From positions 682,001-746,000 of the forward strand of contig AP017991.1 in assembly GCA_003609755.1 (NCBI GenBank): a DNA stretch of 64,000 bases, written 5' to 3'. Positions within the stretch are counted from its first letter, which is position 1. Every line of letters begins with the position of its first letter. The notes beneath the pieces are model-generated. The model saw only the letters and a list, made by a program, of their open reading frames with translations. It was not told the DNA's origin and searched no databases. Both the position numbers and the translations under genes were made by a program. The DNA comes from Planktothrix agardhii NIES-204. GTDB taxonomy: Bacteria > Cyanobacteriota > Cyanobacteriia > Cyanobacteriales > Microcoleaceae. Shown piece after piece: positions 17,888 through 27,683 of this stretch.

Positions 17888-19921
17888 TTATTGCCAATCT
17901 TCCCAAGACTGATTAAAAATAGACATTCCTGGGAATAAAATTGGATTATTATTGCTTTCTAATAACCGTTGTAACTCCTCTAATATTGGTTCCCGATAGG
18001 GTAAATCATCGACTAATTGATAGGGAAAGATCTCGGTTTTTAAGCTAAATGCTGCGGTAGTTCCCGCCGCCGCCCCCACCGACCATTCAAAGGAATGAAC
18101 CCGATAAGCCGCCGCCGCAATATGACTGGTGGCGATACTTTTTCCAGCTACTAATAGATTATCAATTTTTTGCGGAATCATCGCCCTTAAAGGAATTTGA
18201 AAGGGGTAAGCTTGTCCCTGTCCGCGACGTTCTCCTTCGCGTTCTGTATTCCCTGGAGTTTCCGGGGGACTTAGGGTTAAACAGGGGTGAAAATCAATCG
18301 CATAATGACCAATTCCTACGGTATCAGGATAAATTGTAGACCGAGAACGGGCTTTAATTTCTGCAATGGTTTTTTGTCCTGAAAAAGCGGGTAAACTGTT
18401 TAACCCTCCTAACTCTAACCATAGCAGTCTATAGGTTTCTGGAGTTAAATTTTCAGGATACCAATTTTGACGAAAGTTATTTCGAGAAATATCAATTTCT
18501 GATACCCTAAATCCGTCTTTTTGACCATAAGAAGGACGACCAATTATTCTTCTCCCTTCTCGGATATAGGGATATTTTGATAACCCATGAACGGTTCCCA
18601 TCGGAGAATTTAAACCCGATAAATAGCGATAATTCGGATATTTTTGTTTAACCCCTTCACCTAGCTGGGAGTCTGTAGTTCCTGCTACTAACCAATAGAA
18701 AAAACCTTGAGCATTTTCTTCCCCTTTTCGCAAGGTTTCTGTCCTTAACCCGCCTTTCCAACCTCCAGGTTCTAGTTGACCTGTTTCGAATAATTGGGCG
18801 GGGCTTAAAATTAAATTATCCGCCGATGTTCCGGGTCGATAATCATTTCCCCATGTCCAATTTTGCATAGCAATATCCCCGGGATAAATCGGCCATTCCC
18901 TGGGATTTGCTGAACGTTTTTCTTTGGGATTCATACTATGAATTCGCCGATAGGTATAAACTAAATTAAAATTGGCTAATCGGGATAATTCATAACTATA
19001 ATAGGGAGCATATTGTTCATAGAATGGGGGTTTTTCATGGATTTGGGGATTTTTAGTCGCCTCCATTGCAAAAGTATAGGTAAATCCTTGAGTACAATAG
19101 GGATCTTTTGTAATACTAGATGCGGTGGGTTCTTGAGGAGAACGAGAATCAATTCCTAGTTGATGGGGAATATTAGTTAAGCCAATAATTTCTCCGGTTT
19201 CTGTTGCTTCAATAATATACCAATCTGCTCCTTGATTAGCTTTTTGTCTAGGAATAAATCTAATAATTGTTTTATCCAATTGTGGTGAATTTTCATACTC
19301 ATAAGCATCATCAATAATCGCAGATAAAGGTTTTGTATTTAAGGGCGGTTGTCCGGGGGCAGAAATATGTTGAATTGCGATCGCTTCGGTAATTTGATTA
19401 TCAACAATTGTCATATCTTTAATCACAGTATTGGGAAACCACTGTAACTTTCCTTTACCTTTTTTTTCGGCTTTTTTAAACATTTTTAATAAAATTTCAT
19501 GCCCAGCTTCTGGCATAAAACAGGCTTCACTAACCCAACAAGCTCCGGGGTTAAGCATCCCATATTTTTTTTCAATTTCTGCTCGTAATTCTAAATAACC
19601 TTTAGGATAAAATAAAAGGGATCTTTGTGTCGGTCTTTCATCTAATGCGGAGGTTCCCTGGGCAGAAATTTGTCCCCCAACCCAGTCGGTAATTTCGGTT
19701 AAACAAACGGTTTTTCCTGCTAGTAAACTCTCATAAGCAGCCGCACTTCCCGCAAGTCCGCCCCCAACCACTAATAGATCACATTCTACTTTTTGATCAA
19801 TCCTAGGAGGTGTTGTTAGGGCTAGGGATAAACTGGGACTTAAAGAGATGATACTAACGATTAAACCCATCAGGAATTTGGACATCATTTTATTGCTATT
19901 TGCTCCGAATTTTATAGACAT
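17888..19921 (-). CDS. Exported FAD-dependent oxidoreductase
   Basis: A 677-aa protein with an N-terminal hydrophobic signal (FLMGLIVSIISLSPSLSLA) and then the dinucleotide fold GGGLAGS (G53, G55, G58). The body fits the FAD_oxidored family (large flavoproteins acting on unknown substrates), ending with a second FAD-contacting segment (PQKIDNLLVAGKSIATSHIAAAAYR, about 590-615). Several Cys residues (NPGACWVSEACF) could be structural. Export implies a periplasmic location. Start choice among the first Met and Met12/13 is uncertain; all keep the signal. Monocistronic as far as can be seen. Confidence 0.8.
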   Translation of the reverse strand: MSIKFGANSNKMMSKFLMGLIVSIISLSPSLSLALTTPPRIDQKVECDLLVVGGGLAGSAAAYESLLAGKTVCLTEITDWVGGQISAQGTSALDERPTQRSLLFYPKGYLELRAEIEKKYGMLNPGACWVSEACFMPEAGHEILLKMFKKAEKKGKGKLQWFPNTVIKDMTIVDNQITEAIAIQHISAPGQPPLNTKPLSAIIDDAYEYENSPQLDKTIIRFIPRQKANQGADWYIIEATETGEIIGLTNIPHQLGIDSRSPQEPTASSITKDPYCTQGFTYTFAMEATKNPQIHEKPPFYEQYAPYYSYELSRLANFNLVYTYRRIHSMNPKEKRSANPREWPIYPGDIAMQNWTWGNDYRPGTSADNLILSPAQLFETGQLEPGGWKGGLRTETLRKGEENAQGFFYWLVAGTTDSQLGEGVKQKYPNYRYLSGLNSPMGTVHGLSKYPYIREGRRIIGRPSYGQKDGFRVSEIDISRNNFRQNWYPENLTPETYRLLWLELGGLNSLPAFSGQKTIAEIKARSRSTIYPDTVGIGHYAIDFHPCLTLSPPETPGNTEREGERRGQGQAYPFQIPLRAMIPQKIDNLLVAGKSIATSHIAAAAYRVHSFEWSVGAAAGTTAAFSLKTEIFPYQLVDDLPYREPILEELQRLLESNNNPILFPGMSIFNQSWEDWQ

Positions 19922-20256
19922 TTAATAACTTAAAAAGTTCCCAGTTATAATAGATATGTCATAATAGAATTAACCCGGGTTATAAACACATAAATTTTGA
20001 TAGATATATCAGTTGCCGCATCTATTAGGACATTCTTGAAAGCTAAAAGCTGCTCACAGTAAGTATTTACAAGAGTGCCCATTGCCTATTCCCTATTGCC
20101 TTTTGCTATAAACTTCATTTATTGAATAGAGGGAATAAAATCCCCATTTTTAACCAAATTATAATTAGTATATAGAATATAAGATCACCCTTTAAACCAG
20201 GCTCAGACCCCCTATTTAATTTTCGGTATCAAATACTTTGTTCCTCACTTTGATTT
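19922..20256. other. Divergent intergenic region with heptamer-type repeats
   Basis: 335 bases between divergent genes. At about 20076-20106 there is a short stretch of CCTATTGCC/CCCATTGCC heptamer-like repeats, also seen at 21588-21626. Nothing else is recognisable; no RNA gene is seen. Confidence 0.5.
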
Positions 20257-20847
20257 ATGATTGAACTTCTAGCGGTGCTATCGGCTTCGGCGGCGGCGGG
20301 ATTAAGGATTGCTTTACCTTTACTGGTTATTGGTGTATTGCGAAATGATTTATGGTCGAGTGTACCTTTTCTGTCTCAATTTTCTCCACAGGTCGTTGTT
20401 GGGGTTCTCGTTAGTTGGTCATTATTTGAAATTTTTGCATCAAAAAAAATACTAGGACAACGGATTTTACAAATAATACAATTACTATTTAGCCCCTTTG
20501 TGGGTGCTATTTTGGGTTTAGCGATCGCAAAAGTAACTAACGTTCAACCGAGCTTATATTGGATTATTGCCATTGTTGCGGGTTTACTGGCTCTGGTTTT
20601 ACAATTAGTACAAACAGGATTATTTTATCGTCTACGGGGTTTGCCCCTATGGGTGATTTTAGCACAGGATATTCTTTGTGTTTTCTTAGTAATTTTTGCC
20701 TTCGATGCCCCTAAACAGGGGGGATTAATTGCATTATTATTACTATGGCTTTCCATTCGGATTTCTGGGGAATGGTATCGCTGGTACAGGAAACAAAGTC
20801 ACCCTGGAGAACGCAACCCCCGACGTTATAAACGGGAACCGGATTAA
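20257..20847 (+). CDS. DUF4126 family membrane protein
   Basis: A 196-aa protein with about five to six hydrophobic helices: MIELLAVLSASAAAGLRIALPLL at the start, VVVGVLVSWSLFEIF (about 47-61), FVGAILGLAIAKV, YWIIAIVAGLLALVLQLVQTG and GLIALLLLWLSIRISG. The start and the GLRIALPL motif match DUF4126, a family of unknown function. The tail is basic (RKQSHPGERNPRRYKRE). It may be cytoplasmic membrane or thylakoid. It is convergent with the next gene. Confidence 0.75.
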   Translation: MIELLAVLSASAAAGLRIALPLLVIGVLRNDLWSSVPFLSQFSPQVVVGVLVSWSLFEIFASKKILGQRILQIIQLLFSPFVGAILGLAIAKVTNVQPSLYWIIAIVAGLLALVLQLVQTGLFYRLRGLPLWVILAQDILCVFLVIFAFDAPKQGGLIALLLLWLSIRISGEWYRWYRKQSHPGERNPRRYKREPD

Positions 20848-20871
20848 TTAATGAAGTGTCAAAGTTGATCC

Positions 20872-21480
20872 TCATTCTCCACCAAATTCTTGATATTCTT
20901 CTAATGGGATTTTATCGAAATCTGGGTATTCATAATTGTCAATTATCTCCTCTAAGGAGTGGATCACAAACGGTAAATTAGCCCCAATTAATCCCCGTTT
21001 AATTGATTCGGATGTGTCGGGAAATAAAACAAATAAAGGATAAAGATCCTCTGCCTTTTGAGACTCAACGTATTTATAATGATGCGGCATAATCCATTCA
21101 TAATCTTGATCTAATAAGACTTGAGTTAATCGCCAGCGCCTTAATAAATCCGATAATTCTTCTTGGGGACGATGAATAAAAATAAAAATTTCTGGCCCGA
21201 TTTTGACTTTCCATTCTGGATCACACATTAGAATCACAATATCACAGGGTAAACCCACCGCATCGCCTGGTTTAATACTAATTCCCTGTTGTCCTGAATA
21301 GGAAACTCCCTGACGCAAACGCACAATGGGTAAGGGAATCGTAATCACACTATCATCAGAACGGCGAATACTCGGAACCATTTCAAAATAAGGACGATGT
21401 TGCTTGAGTAAAGTAATCGCGGATTCACAATTACTATATTCTGCCAGCAACGCTTCATAATGAGATTTTTGAATAGACAT
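20872..21480 (-). CDS. Hypothetical protein
   Basis: A 202-aa soluble protein that I do not recognise. It starts MSIQKSHYEALLAEYSNCESAITLL, has no signal peptide or membrane segment and is rich in hydrophobic strands (GLPCDIVILM, EIFIFIHRP, LYPLFVLFP). It could be an alpha/beta fold. Codon use is like its neighbours. A GTGCAC repeat follows immediately upstream of its start, which may affect its expression. Confidence 0.6.
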   Translation of the reverse strand: MSIQKSHYEALLAEYSNCESAITLLKQHRPYFEMVPSIRRSDDSVITIPLPIVRLRQGVSYSGQQGISIKPGDAVGLPCDIVILMCDPEWKVKIGPEIFIFIHRPQEELSDLLRRWRLTQVLLDQDYEWIMPHHYKYVESQKAEDLYPLFVLFPDTSESIKRGLIGANLPFVIHSLEEIIDNYEYPDFDKIPLEEYQEFGGE

Positions 21481-21510
21481 AACCTGAATAAAAAATTAAT
21501 TTGAAATTAC

Positions 21511-21578
21511 GAACACCGGAACAGCCCCCCCAAACCCCCCGTGCACGGGGGGCTAGGGGGGAGGGAACACCGGAACAG
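21511..21578. repeat. GTGCAC compound palindrome, copy 1
   Basis: A block flanked by GGAACACCGGAACAG-type direct repeats, with a core CCCCCC-GTGCAC-GGGGGG palindrome followed by CTAGGGGGG. Four other cores are visible: one near 32783, one near 49793 and two in tandem near 54856. It lies between a hypothetical gene and the pilB-pilT-pilC block. Confidence 0.9.
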
Positions 21579-21638
21579 GGAATATTAAGGCTGTTGCCTG
21601 TTGCCTATTGCCTATTCCCTGTTCCCTTCTTAATGTGT

Positions 21639-22772
21639 TTAACCCATTTTTTCAAAGACTGAAAACATGGGCAAATACATAGATAACAAAATTGAACCGA
21701 CAATTCCAGCCACCATCACAATCATCAAAGGTTCTAACATACTGGTAAGTCCTTTTACTGCTTCTTCCACTTCCGTTTCATAGAACGCCCCGACTTTCAT
21801 TAACATTTTATCAAGTTCCCCGGATTCTTCCCCAATGGCAATCATTTGAATTGCCAACCCGGGAAATACATTTCCTTCCTGTAAGGCTAAACTAATTAAA
21901 CCTCCTTGTTGAATAGAATCTCTGGCATTGGCAATACATAAAGCGATCGCCGCATTTCCCGCCACTTCTTCCACAATTTGCAAAGAGTTCATAATTGGAA
22001 CCCCAGATCGGGTTAAACTGCCAAAAATTGTACAAAACCGCGCCACAGCAGAAATTTGAATCAGGTTGCCAAAAATTGGTAACTTTAAAAATAGCTTATC
22101 AAAAAACATTCTGCCAGCAGGAGTTTTATAAACGGCTTTATAAATCATTAATAAACCCACCAAAGTCCCGATCACAATAGCTTGCGGAATCGGTGGCCAA
22201 GTTCGACAAAAGGAACTAATATTGAGCATAATCTGCGTAAATACTGGCAGTGTTGCCCCAATATCCTGAAACACTTTCGCAAAGGTGGGGAGTAAAAAAG
22301 TTGTCATCCCAAAAAAGATCGCAATGGCAATAAAGCCAACGGTTTTGGGATAGGACATAGCCGAAGCAATTTCGGCGTTAGTTTTGTGGTTTTTTTCCAT
22401 CATTACTGCTAGTCTTTCTAAGACTTCATCTAACACCCCCCCAGTTTCTCCCGCCGAGACCATACTAATAAAAAGCTGATCAAAAATATCGGGGAATTTT
22501 CTCATGGCTAAGGAAAGTTCTACCCCTTCTTCCACATCAGCCCGAATAAAAGTTAAGGCATTTTTTAACTTCGCATTACTACATTGATCACATAATACAC
22601 TTAAACATTTTGCCATCGAAATTCCGGCGTTAAACATTGAGGCAAACTGACGAGCAAAAATTGCCAAATCTTTAACGGTAATACTTGCGAGGGCAATACT
22701 AATACTTTCTTCGATTCGTTTAAAGTCGAAACCTCTGTTTCTGACTTGACTCCGAACTGCACTGCTTGACAT
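21639..22772 (-). CDS. pilC: Type IV pilus inner-membrane platform protein PilC
   Basis: A 377-aa GspF/PilC family protein. It has two homologous helical T2SF domains (about 40-160 and 245-365) and three membrane segments (about 150-172, 200-218 and 348-370). Family motifs include FARQFASMFNAGI (about 40-52), ISAGETGG-like VSAGETGGVLDEVLERL (about 112-128) and its second-half counterpart IAIGEESGELDKMLMKVG. It anchors the PilB and PilT motors to the growing pilus. It is last of the pilB-pilT-pilC block, 127 bases after pilT, and the gap contains a repeat. Confidence 0.94.
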   Translation of the reverse strand: MSSSAVRSQVRNRGFDFKRIEESISIALASITVKDLAIFARQFASMFNAGISMAKCLSVLCDQCSNAKLKNALTFIRADVEEGVELSLAMRKFPDIFDQLFISMVSAGETGGVLDEVLERLAVMMEKNHKTNAEIASAMSYPKTVGFIAIAIFFGMTTFLLPTFAKVFQDIGATLPVFTQIMLNISSFCRTWPPIPQAIVIGTLVGLLMIYKAVYKTPAGRMFFDKLFLKLPIFGNLIQISAVARFCTIFGSLTRSGVPIMNSLQIVEEVAGNAAIALCIANARDSIQQGGLISLALQEGNVFPGLAIQMIAIGEESGELDKMLMKVGAFYETEVEEAVKGLTSMLEPLMIVMVAGIVGSILLSMYLPMFSVFEKMG

Positions 22773-22799
22773 ATATTTTTACCTACTCAGTATTAATTT

Positions 22800-22897
22800 T
22801 TTACTGATGACTGGTACAGACGTGCCAATAGCCCACGGCATCACTGCGCTCACCGCACGTCTCTACACTGATAACTGATAACTGATGACCGATGACT
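22800..22897. repeat. Repeats between pilT and pilC
   Basis: Contains AGACGTGCCAATAGCCCACGGCATC...CGCACGTCTCTAC, an imperfect inverted repeat, followed by ACTGATAACTGATAACTGATGACCGATGACTG short tandem repeats. A variant of the first part lies at about 49712-49745, and the second motif also fills the grpE-dnaK spacer. Confidence 0.6.
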
Positions 22898-22899
22898 GA

Positions 22900-24000
22900 T
22901 TAAGCTCTGGCTTTTTGTCCCTTAGTCGCCGAGGGAGCCGGGCCAATTAAACGTTCCAACTCATCGGGTTTAGACGATTTACTCATCGCCGCTTCCCAAG
23001 TGACTTGACCCTCGGTATACAGTCTCGCCAAAGCCATTTCCATCGTTTGCATTCCCAACTTTCCTCCCATTTGAATTTGGGAGTAAATTTGAGCGGTTTT
23101 TCCCTCCCGAATTAAGTTAGCCATAGCCGGAGTATTCATCATAATTTCGATGCAAGCCCGACGACCGCCCCCAATGGCGGGAACCAAGTTTTGACTACAA
23201 ACCCCCACCAGTGAACCCGATAATTGAGATCGGACTTGAGGTTGTTGAATGGGTGGGAATACATCTAACATCCGGTCTACCGTCGCCGCGGCTGAGTTCG
23301 TGTGCAGAGTTCCAAAGACTAAGTGACCTGTTTCAGCGGCAGAAATCGCTAGACCAATAGTTTCTAAATCTCGCATTTCCCCAACCAGAATAATATCGGG
23401 GTCTTCCCGTAATGCCGCTTTTAGGGCATTCGCAAAACTCTTAGTGTCTTCTCCTTTTTGTCGTTGGTGGAATAAACTTTTAATGTTAGGAAACACATAT
23501 TCAATTGGATCTTCCACCGTGAGGACGTGCTCCGAGCGAGTCCGATTAATTAAGTCTAACAAAGCCGCCATGGTTGTGGTTTTACCCGAACCCGTTTGAC
23601 CAGTTACCAACACCATACCCCGAGGGCGTTCGGTCATATCCCGAATCACTTGGGGAACCCCTAATTTATCCGCATTGGGAATCTTAGAGGCTAAGGCCCG
23701 TAAACAAGCAGCCCAGCAACCCCGCTCCCGATAGACATTCACCCGGAATCGTGCTAGTCCCCGTACCCCATAAGCACAGTCTAATTCCCACTCCTGCTCT
23801 AACTGCTTACGCTGCATATTATTCAGCATTTGATAAATCAGAGCTTGCACTTCTTCGGGGGATAGAGTTTCCCCAAATTGAGGCTGAGGGGTCAGTTTTC
23901 CACTAATTCGGAAAAAGATAGGTGCGCCTGCTTGAATATGAATATCAGACCCCCCCTGCTCGACTAAAGACTCTAAAGCGTCTTCAATCATTAATCCCAT
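22900..24000 (-). CDS. pilT: Pilus retraction ATPase PilT
   Basis: A 366-aa hexameric ATPase that depolymerises pilin, driving twitching and DNA uptake. It has Walker A GQTGSGKT (134-141), the Asp/Glu box ILVGEMRDLETIGLAISAAETGHLVFGTLH (written here in part: GEMRDLET) and conserved His motifs (HTNSAAATVDR). The N-terminal PAS-like domain begins MGLMIEDALESLVEQGGSDIHI. Length is typical. It stands between pilB and pilC on the same strand, 184 bases after pilB. The C-terminal ATKGQKARA tail is basic. Confidence 0.95.
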   Translation of the reverse strand: MGLMIEDALESLVEQGGSDIHIQAGAPIFFRISGKLTPQPQFGETLSPEEVQALIYQMLNNMQRKQLEQEWELDCAYGVRGLARFRVNVYRERGCWAACLRALASKIPNADKLGVPQVIRDMTERPRGMVLVTGQTGSGKTTTMAALLDLINRTRSEHVLTVEDPIEYVFPNIKSLFHQRQKGEDTKSFANALKAALREDPDIILVGEMRDLETIGLAISAAETGHLVFGTLHTNSAAATVDRMLDVFPPIQQPQVRSQLSGSLVGVCSQNLVPAIGGGRRACIEIMMNTPAMANLIREGKTAQIYSQIQMGGKLGMQTMEMALARLYTEGQVTWEAAMSKSSKPDELERLIGPAPSATKGQKARA

Positions 24001-24184
24001 TATTGTTCTCCTCTAAATTAAGTTGTAACGATTTGCTCGGTTCTGGTATTAACCTGCTGTTAACCCAAAACCTGTGAAAATTAAGAATTTCTCCTAGTAT
24101 TCCCAATAGTTGTGTTTTACTAAGCACCGAAACCGTTCTAAACCCCACAGGAAACCTTTGGGAAATAGCAATTTTCCCCCATGT

Positions 24185-26188
24185 TTAGCTAGTAAAGCGT
24201 GGAGTCATGCAATAGGGACAATCTAACCATTCCGGTTTCAATTCCGCTTCACAACTCTTACAGGTTAAGCCCTGTTTTCGTTTGGCTTTGAGTTCCGCTT
24301 CTAAACCAGAATCGGTAAACGTCACCCGCTCCACTTCTTCAAAGGTGGTATAGCCTTCGCGGACTAGCTGCAAACTGTAGGCTAAGATGGTTTTCATCCC
24401 TTCTTCTACAGCAGCTTCTTTAATTTGTTCCGTGGGGGCACCTTTGGTAATTAGGGTTTGCAGTCTTTCAGTCACCTTCAAGAATTCGTACACCCCTACC
24501 CGACCTTTGTAACCCAGTCCATTACATTTTTTGCACAACTGACCCGAATCCGCCAGATGTTTCCGTTGTTCAATAGGAATGGTATTGGCTTTATAGAAGG
24601 TAATATCAACTTCTTGGGAAGCGGAAAGTCCATAACGACCGAGTTCTTCAACCGTGGGGGTATAGGGAATCCGACACTCGCCACAAACCCGACGCATCAG
24701 ACGTTGGGCGAGAATCCCTAATAAGGCGGCTGACACCATGAAGGGTTCCACCCCCATTTCATCCAAACGGGCGATCGCCCCAGCCGCGTCGTTTGTGTGT
24801 AAAGTAGTTAATACTAAGTGTCCGGTTAAGGCGGCTTCAATAGAAGTCTTGGCCGTTTCTAAATCTCGCGTTTCCCCCACCAATAAAACATCGGGATCTT
24901 GTCGTAAAAACGCCCGTAAAATATTAGCAAAAGTTAAATTTTTCTCTCGAATTACCTGACACTGGGTAATTCCGGGTAAGGCATATTCAATCGGATCTTC
25001 GGCCGTACTAATATTAATCGCTGGATCGTTGCGTTCGGCTAAAACCGAATACAAGGAGGTGGATTTTCCTGAACCCGTTGGCCCGGTGACTAAAATCAAC
25101 CCAAAGGGTCGAGAAGCGATTTCCCGAACTAAGGCTAAGGTTTCTTGATCAGTAATTAATTTATCTAACCCTAATTGAGTTGAGGAACTATCCAAAATCC
25201 GCAAAACAATTTTTTCCCCGTAGCGACTGGGGAGACTATTCACCCGAAAATCGATCGTCCGTCCTCGAAACTTCCGACGAATCCGACCATCCTGGGCTTG
25301 ACGGCGTTCGGCGATATCCATTTCCGCTAGAATCTTAAACCGGGAGGTAATGGCGGGAATCACCTTTTTCGGAAACTTATAATATTCTTCTAAAACCCCA
25401 TCTCGACGCATCCGAATCCGCATCTCATGTTCTTGGGGTTCGACGTGAATATCAGACACCCCTTCCGAGAGAGCTTTGGCTAAAATCACGTTCACCGCTT
25501 TGATCACCGGGGCGGTTTCCGATTGTTCGATTTCATCGGCCAAATCCATGCCACCGCCTTCATCCCCCATATCTTCGAGGTCTGTGGTGTCAAAATCCCC
25601 GGCGGTAAAATCTAATTTTTCTTTGTCACGAATGGCAGCTTCGACGGCTTTGCGTTTAACATCTTCATCACTGTAGGCGGAAATGATTTGATCGTAATCT
25701 TCATGGGTAATTACCCGCCGTTGTAACTTCAGGGCTTGGGGTCGTAGAATTTGGTTTCTTAACTCCTCCAACGCCGTCAGGTTATCGGGGTCAACCATCG
25801 CAATTAAGACCGAAGATGGATCACTTTCGACCTTGCGTAGGGGAATAAAGCGATGGCGTTTACAGGTTTCTAAACTTGTCTCCAGAAATTTCAGCATGGC
25901 TTCGAGTTCTTCCGTCGTCATCGGTTCAATTTCAGGATCATAGGCTTCGACCCCATGAATAATTCTCAGTTCAAATAACTGTTGTTTTTTGTACTGACGG
26001 GCTAACTCCGGGGGCAGGGGCTGACCCGTGATCGATTCTAAAATTTCCGTTAGGGGCTGACCGGGGCGGGCTGTTTTTATAGCCTGCTGCAACTGCTCAG
26101 GATTAATATAACCAGATTGAATTAATTTGTTGCCAAAGGGAGTATTACTTTGAACAACCAAGGCGCGTCTTTGGGATGTATTAGTCAT
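24185..26188 (-). CDS. pilB: Pilus extension ATPase PilB
   Basis: A 667-aa GspE/PilB ATPase powering pilus assembly. The N-terminal GSPII_E domain is at about 25-180, a linker with DLEDMGDEGGGMDL (acidic) follows, and Walker A GPTGSGKST lies at about 367-375. Downstream are GETRDLETAKTS (Walker B region) and a zinc-binding tetra-Cys motif (CGECRIPY...CKKCNGLGYKGR, about 508-555). An unusual extra CxxC...CxxC (CKSCEAELKPEWLDCPYC) ends the protein, as in several cyanobacterial PilB. The ATG at 26188 has a weak Shine-Dalgarno, and its upstream region is occupied by the TnpB relic. Confidence 0.95.
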   Translation of the reverse strand: MTNTSQRRALVVQSNTPFGNKLIQSGYINPEQLQQAIKTARPGQPLTEILESITGQPLPPELARQYKKQQLFELRIIHGVEAYDPEIEPMTTEELEAMLKFLETSLETCKRHRFIPLRKVESDPSSVLIAMVDPDNLTALEELRNQILRPQALKLQRRVITHEDYDQIISAYSDEDVKRKAVEAAIRDKEKLDFTAGDFDTTDLEDMGDEGGGMDLADEIEQSETAPVIKAVNVILAKALSEGVSDIHVEPQEHEMRIRMRRDGVLEEYYKFPKKVIPAITSRFKILAEMDIAERRQAQDGRIRRKFRGRTIDFRVNSLPSRYGEKIVLRILDSSSTQLGLDKLITDQETLALVREIASRPFGLILVTGPTGSGKSTSLYSVLAERNDPAINISTAEDPIEYALPGITQCQVIREKNLTFANILRAFLRQDPDVLLVGETRDLETAKTSIEAALTGHLVLTTLHTNDAAGAIARLDEMGVEPFMVSAALLGILAQRLMRRVCGECRIPYTPTVEELGRYGLSASQEVDITFYKANTIPIEQRKHLADSGQLCKKCNGLGYKGRVGVYEFLKVTERLQTLITKGAPTEQIKEAAVEEGMKTILAYSLQLVREGYTTFEEVERVTFTDSGLEAELKAKRKQGLTCKSCEAELKPEWLDCPYCMTPRFTS

Positions 26189-26202
26189 AGCCTAGACTTA
26201 AG

Positions 26203-26598
26203 TTATATATCTGTGAACGAACCTGACAGCCAAGGTCGTACAGTTAGACCGCAGGCTTCTTTTTCCCTTTTTGCAAGGGCTTTTTTGAGTGACGGAGTTC
26301 CCCCGCCACTTTTATAATTCAGACCAATCTTTTTGATAAGATTGGCTGAGTTATAGTCTCGATCTAAAGACTCACCACACTCACAAGAATGCCACCGCGG
26401 CGTTGTGAAATTTGAAAAGGAAGTTTCCACCCGATTCACTACATCCTGCAAAACTTGGGAATCCAAGTTCTTGTATTCAGGAAATAGCTTTTTAGTGTTT
26501 TTTAGATCAGCTAACTGTAGGGTTTGCCACTGCACATAACCGCCTTCAATGTTTGAGAAAACATTTCCTTCTTTTTGTAGTATAGACTGTTTCAACAC
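26203..26598 (-). pseudogene. Internally deleted IS605-type TnpB relic
   Basis: A 131-aa reading frame. Residues 1-65 match the TnpB N-terminal region (LADLKNTKKLFPEYKNLDSQVLQDVVNRVETSF). Directly after it comes the C-terminal zinc-ribbon/RuvC-III segment (RWHSCECGESLDRDYNSANLI, residues about 69-89). About 250 residues carrying the first two RuvC catalytic acids are absent, and the junction is in frame. Only the last catalytic Asp (RDYNSA) remains, so nuclease activity is not expected. No tnpA is nearby. It lies 14 bases upstream of pilB on the same strand. A functional small derivative cannot be excluded. Confidence 0.8.
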
Positions 26599-26948
26599 TT
26601 AGAAAATACATTGCCCTAAGTATAATTGACGGATTCTATCTCCTGACGTTGATTAATTTATCGATGATCTGTGTTGATGATAGCTTTTCCCCAGCTACGA
26701 GGTTGTATTTTTTAGAGAAAGTCAATGGAAGCACTTCTGATTCAAGGCAAATTCCCACAAAATCCTACTGTTGCGGTGTTGCGGTGTTGTGGTGTTCCCT
26801 CAGAGATGGAATGAATGGCTCCAATTCAGTTAAAATTTTTGAAGTAACGTTTACGCCATGATGATCAAGAGTGAGGTTGCTCCTAATATCTTGAAGGTTT
26901 AGGAAATCTCGCGCTTATTTTTGTGATTAATAAGGACAAATTACGATT
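26599..26948. other. Region between TnpB relic and grpE
   Basis: 350 bases holding no gene I can support. A plus-strand 70-codon frame at 26649-26861 has unremarkable composition. TTGCGGTGTTGCGGTGTTGTGGTGTT near 26771-26797 is a short octamer repeat. Two promoters, for grpE (plus) and for the relic/pilB (minus), must lie in or near here; none is clear by eye. Confidence 0.4.
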
Positions 26949-27683
26949 ATGGTATCTAATTCAACCGCGAATAATCCTGATGAACTAACGGGTCAATCCT
27001 ATTCAACCTCTGAATCGGAAGCGAAAAGTTTTGGTGATCTCGAACATGATGCCACAACCGCGACAGAATCAAGCTCCGAAACTTCTGTGGCAACGGACAC
27101 AACTGCTACCCCCGAAACCACCTTTGGTCAGGAAATAGAATCAAGCGGGGAGGGCTTTCCTGCTGAAGTTATGGCCTTAGTAGAAGTTAATGCTTCCTTG
27201 AAAGCTCAACTAGAAGATATCACGGGGCAATATCGCCGTCTAGCTGCGGATTTTGAGAACTTCCGCAAACGGACTCAAAAGGAAAAAGAGGATTTAGAAA
27301 TTTCCATTAAAGGGTCAACCCTGAAGCCGTTACTTCAGGTGGTGGATAACTTTGATCGGGCTAGATCTCAAATTAAACCCCAAACCGATGCGGAAATGAA
27401 TATCCACAAAAGTTACCAGGGGGTTTATAAATTAATGGTAGATTCCCTCAAACAACTTGGGGTAGCGGTAATGCGTCCAGAGGGAGAGCCTTTTGACCCG
27501 AATTTACATGAAGCGGTGATGCGAGAACCTACGGATGCCTACCCAGAAGGAACGGTAATTGAGGATTTAATGCACGGTTATCAATTGGGAGAAAAGGTAT
27601 TACGTCATGCCATGGTGAAGGTTGCAACCGCTCCTGAAACCGATTCTACAGCAGAATCAACGGCCGACGCAGAAAACCCTTAA
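26949..27683 (+). CDS. grpE: Nucleotide exchange factor GrpE
   Basis: A 244-aa co-chaperone that releases ADP from DnaK. Residues 1-75 are an acidic, Ser/Thr-rich, probably disordered leader. From about 77 there is a long helix ([31 protein letters not shown]) and the C-terminal beta domain contains [20 protein letters not shown] and the family motif [24 protein letters not shown]. It is the first gene of a grpE-dnaK-dnaJ run. The gap to dnaK is 204 bases of tandem repeats, so separate promoters are possible. Confidence 0.93.
   Translation: MVSNSTANNPDELTGQSYSTSESEAKSFGDLEHDATTATESSSETSVATDTTATPETTFGQEIESSGEGFPAEVMALVEVNASLKAQLEDITGQYRRLAADFENFRKRTQKEKEDLEISIKGSTLKPLLQVVDNFDRARSQIKPQTDAEMNIHKSYQGVYKLMVDSLKQLGVAVMRPEGEPFDPNLHEAVMREPTDAYPEGTVIEDLMHGYQLGEKVLRHAMVKVATAPETDSTAESTADAENP

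Noticed and set aside
26649-26861. Plus-strand 70-codon frame upstream of grpE
   Set aside because: No ribosome-binding site or recognisable domain, and it crosses a short octamer repeat.
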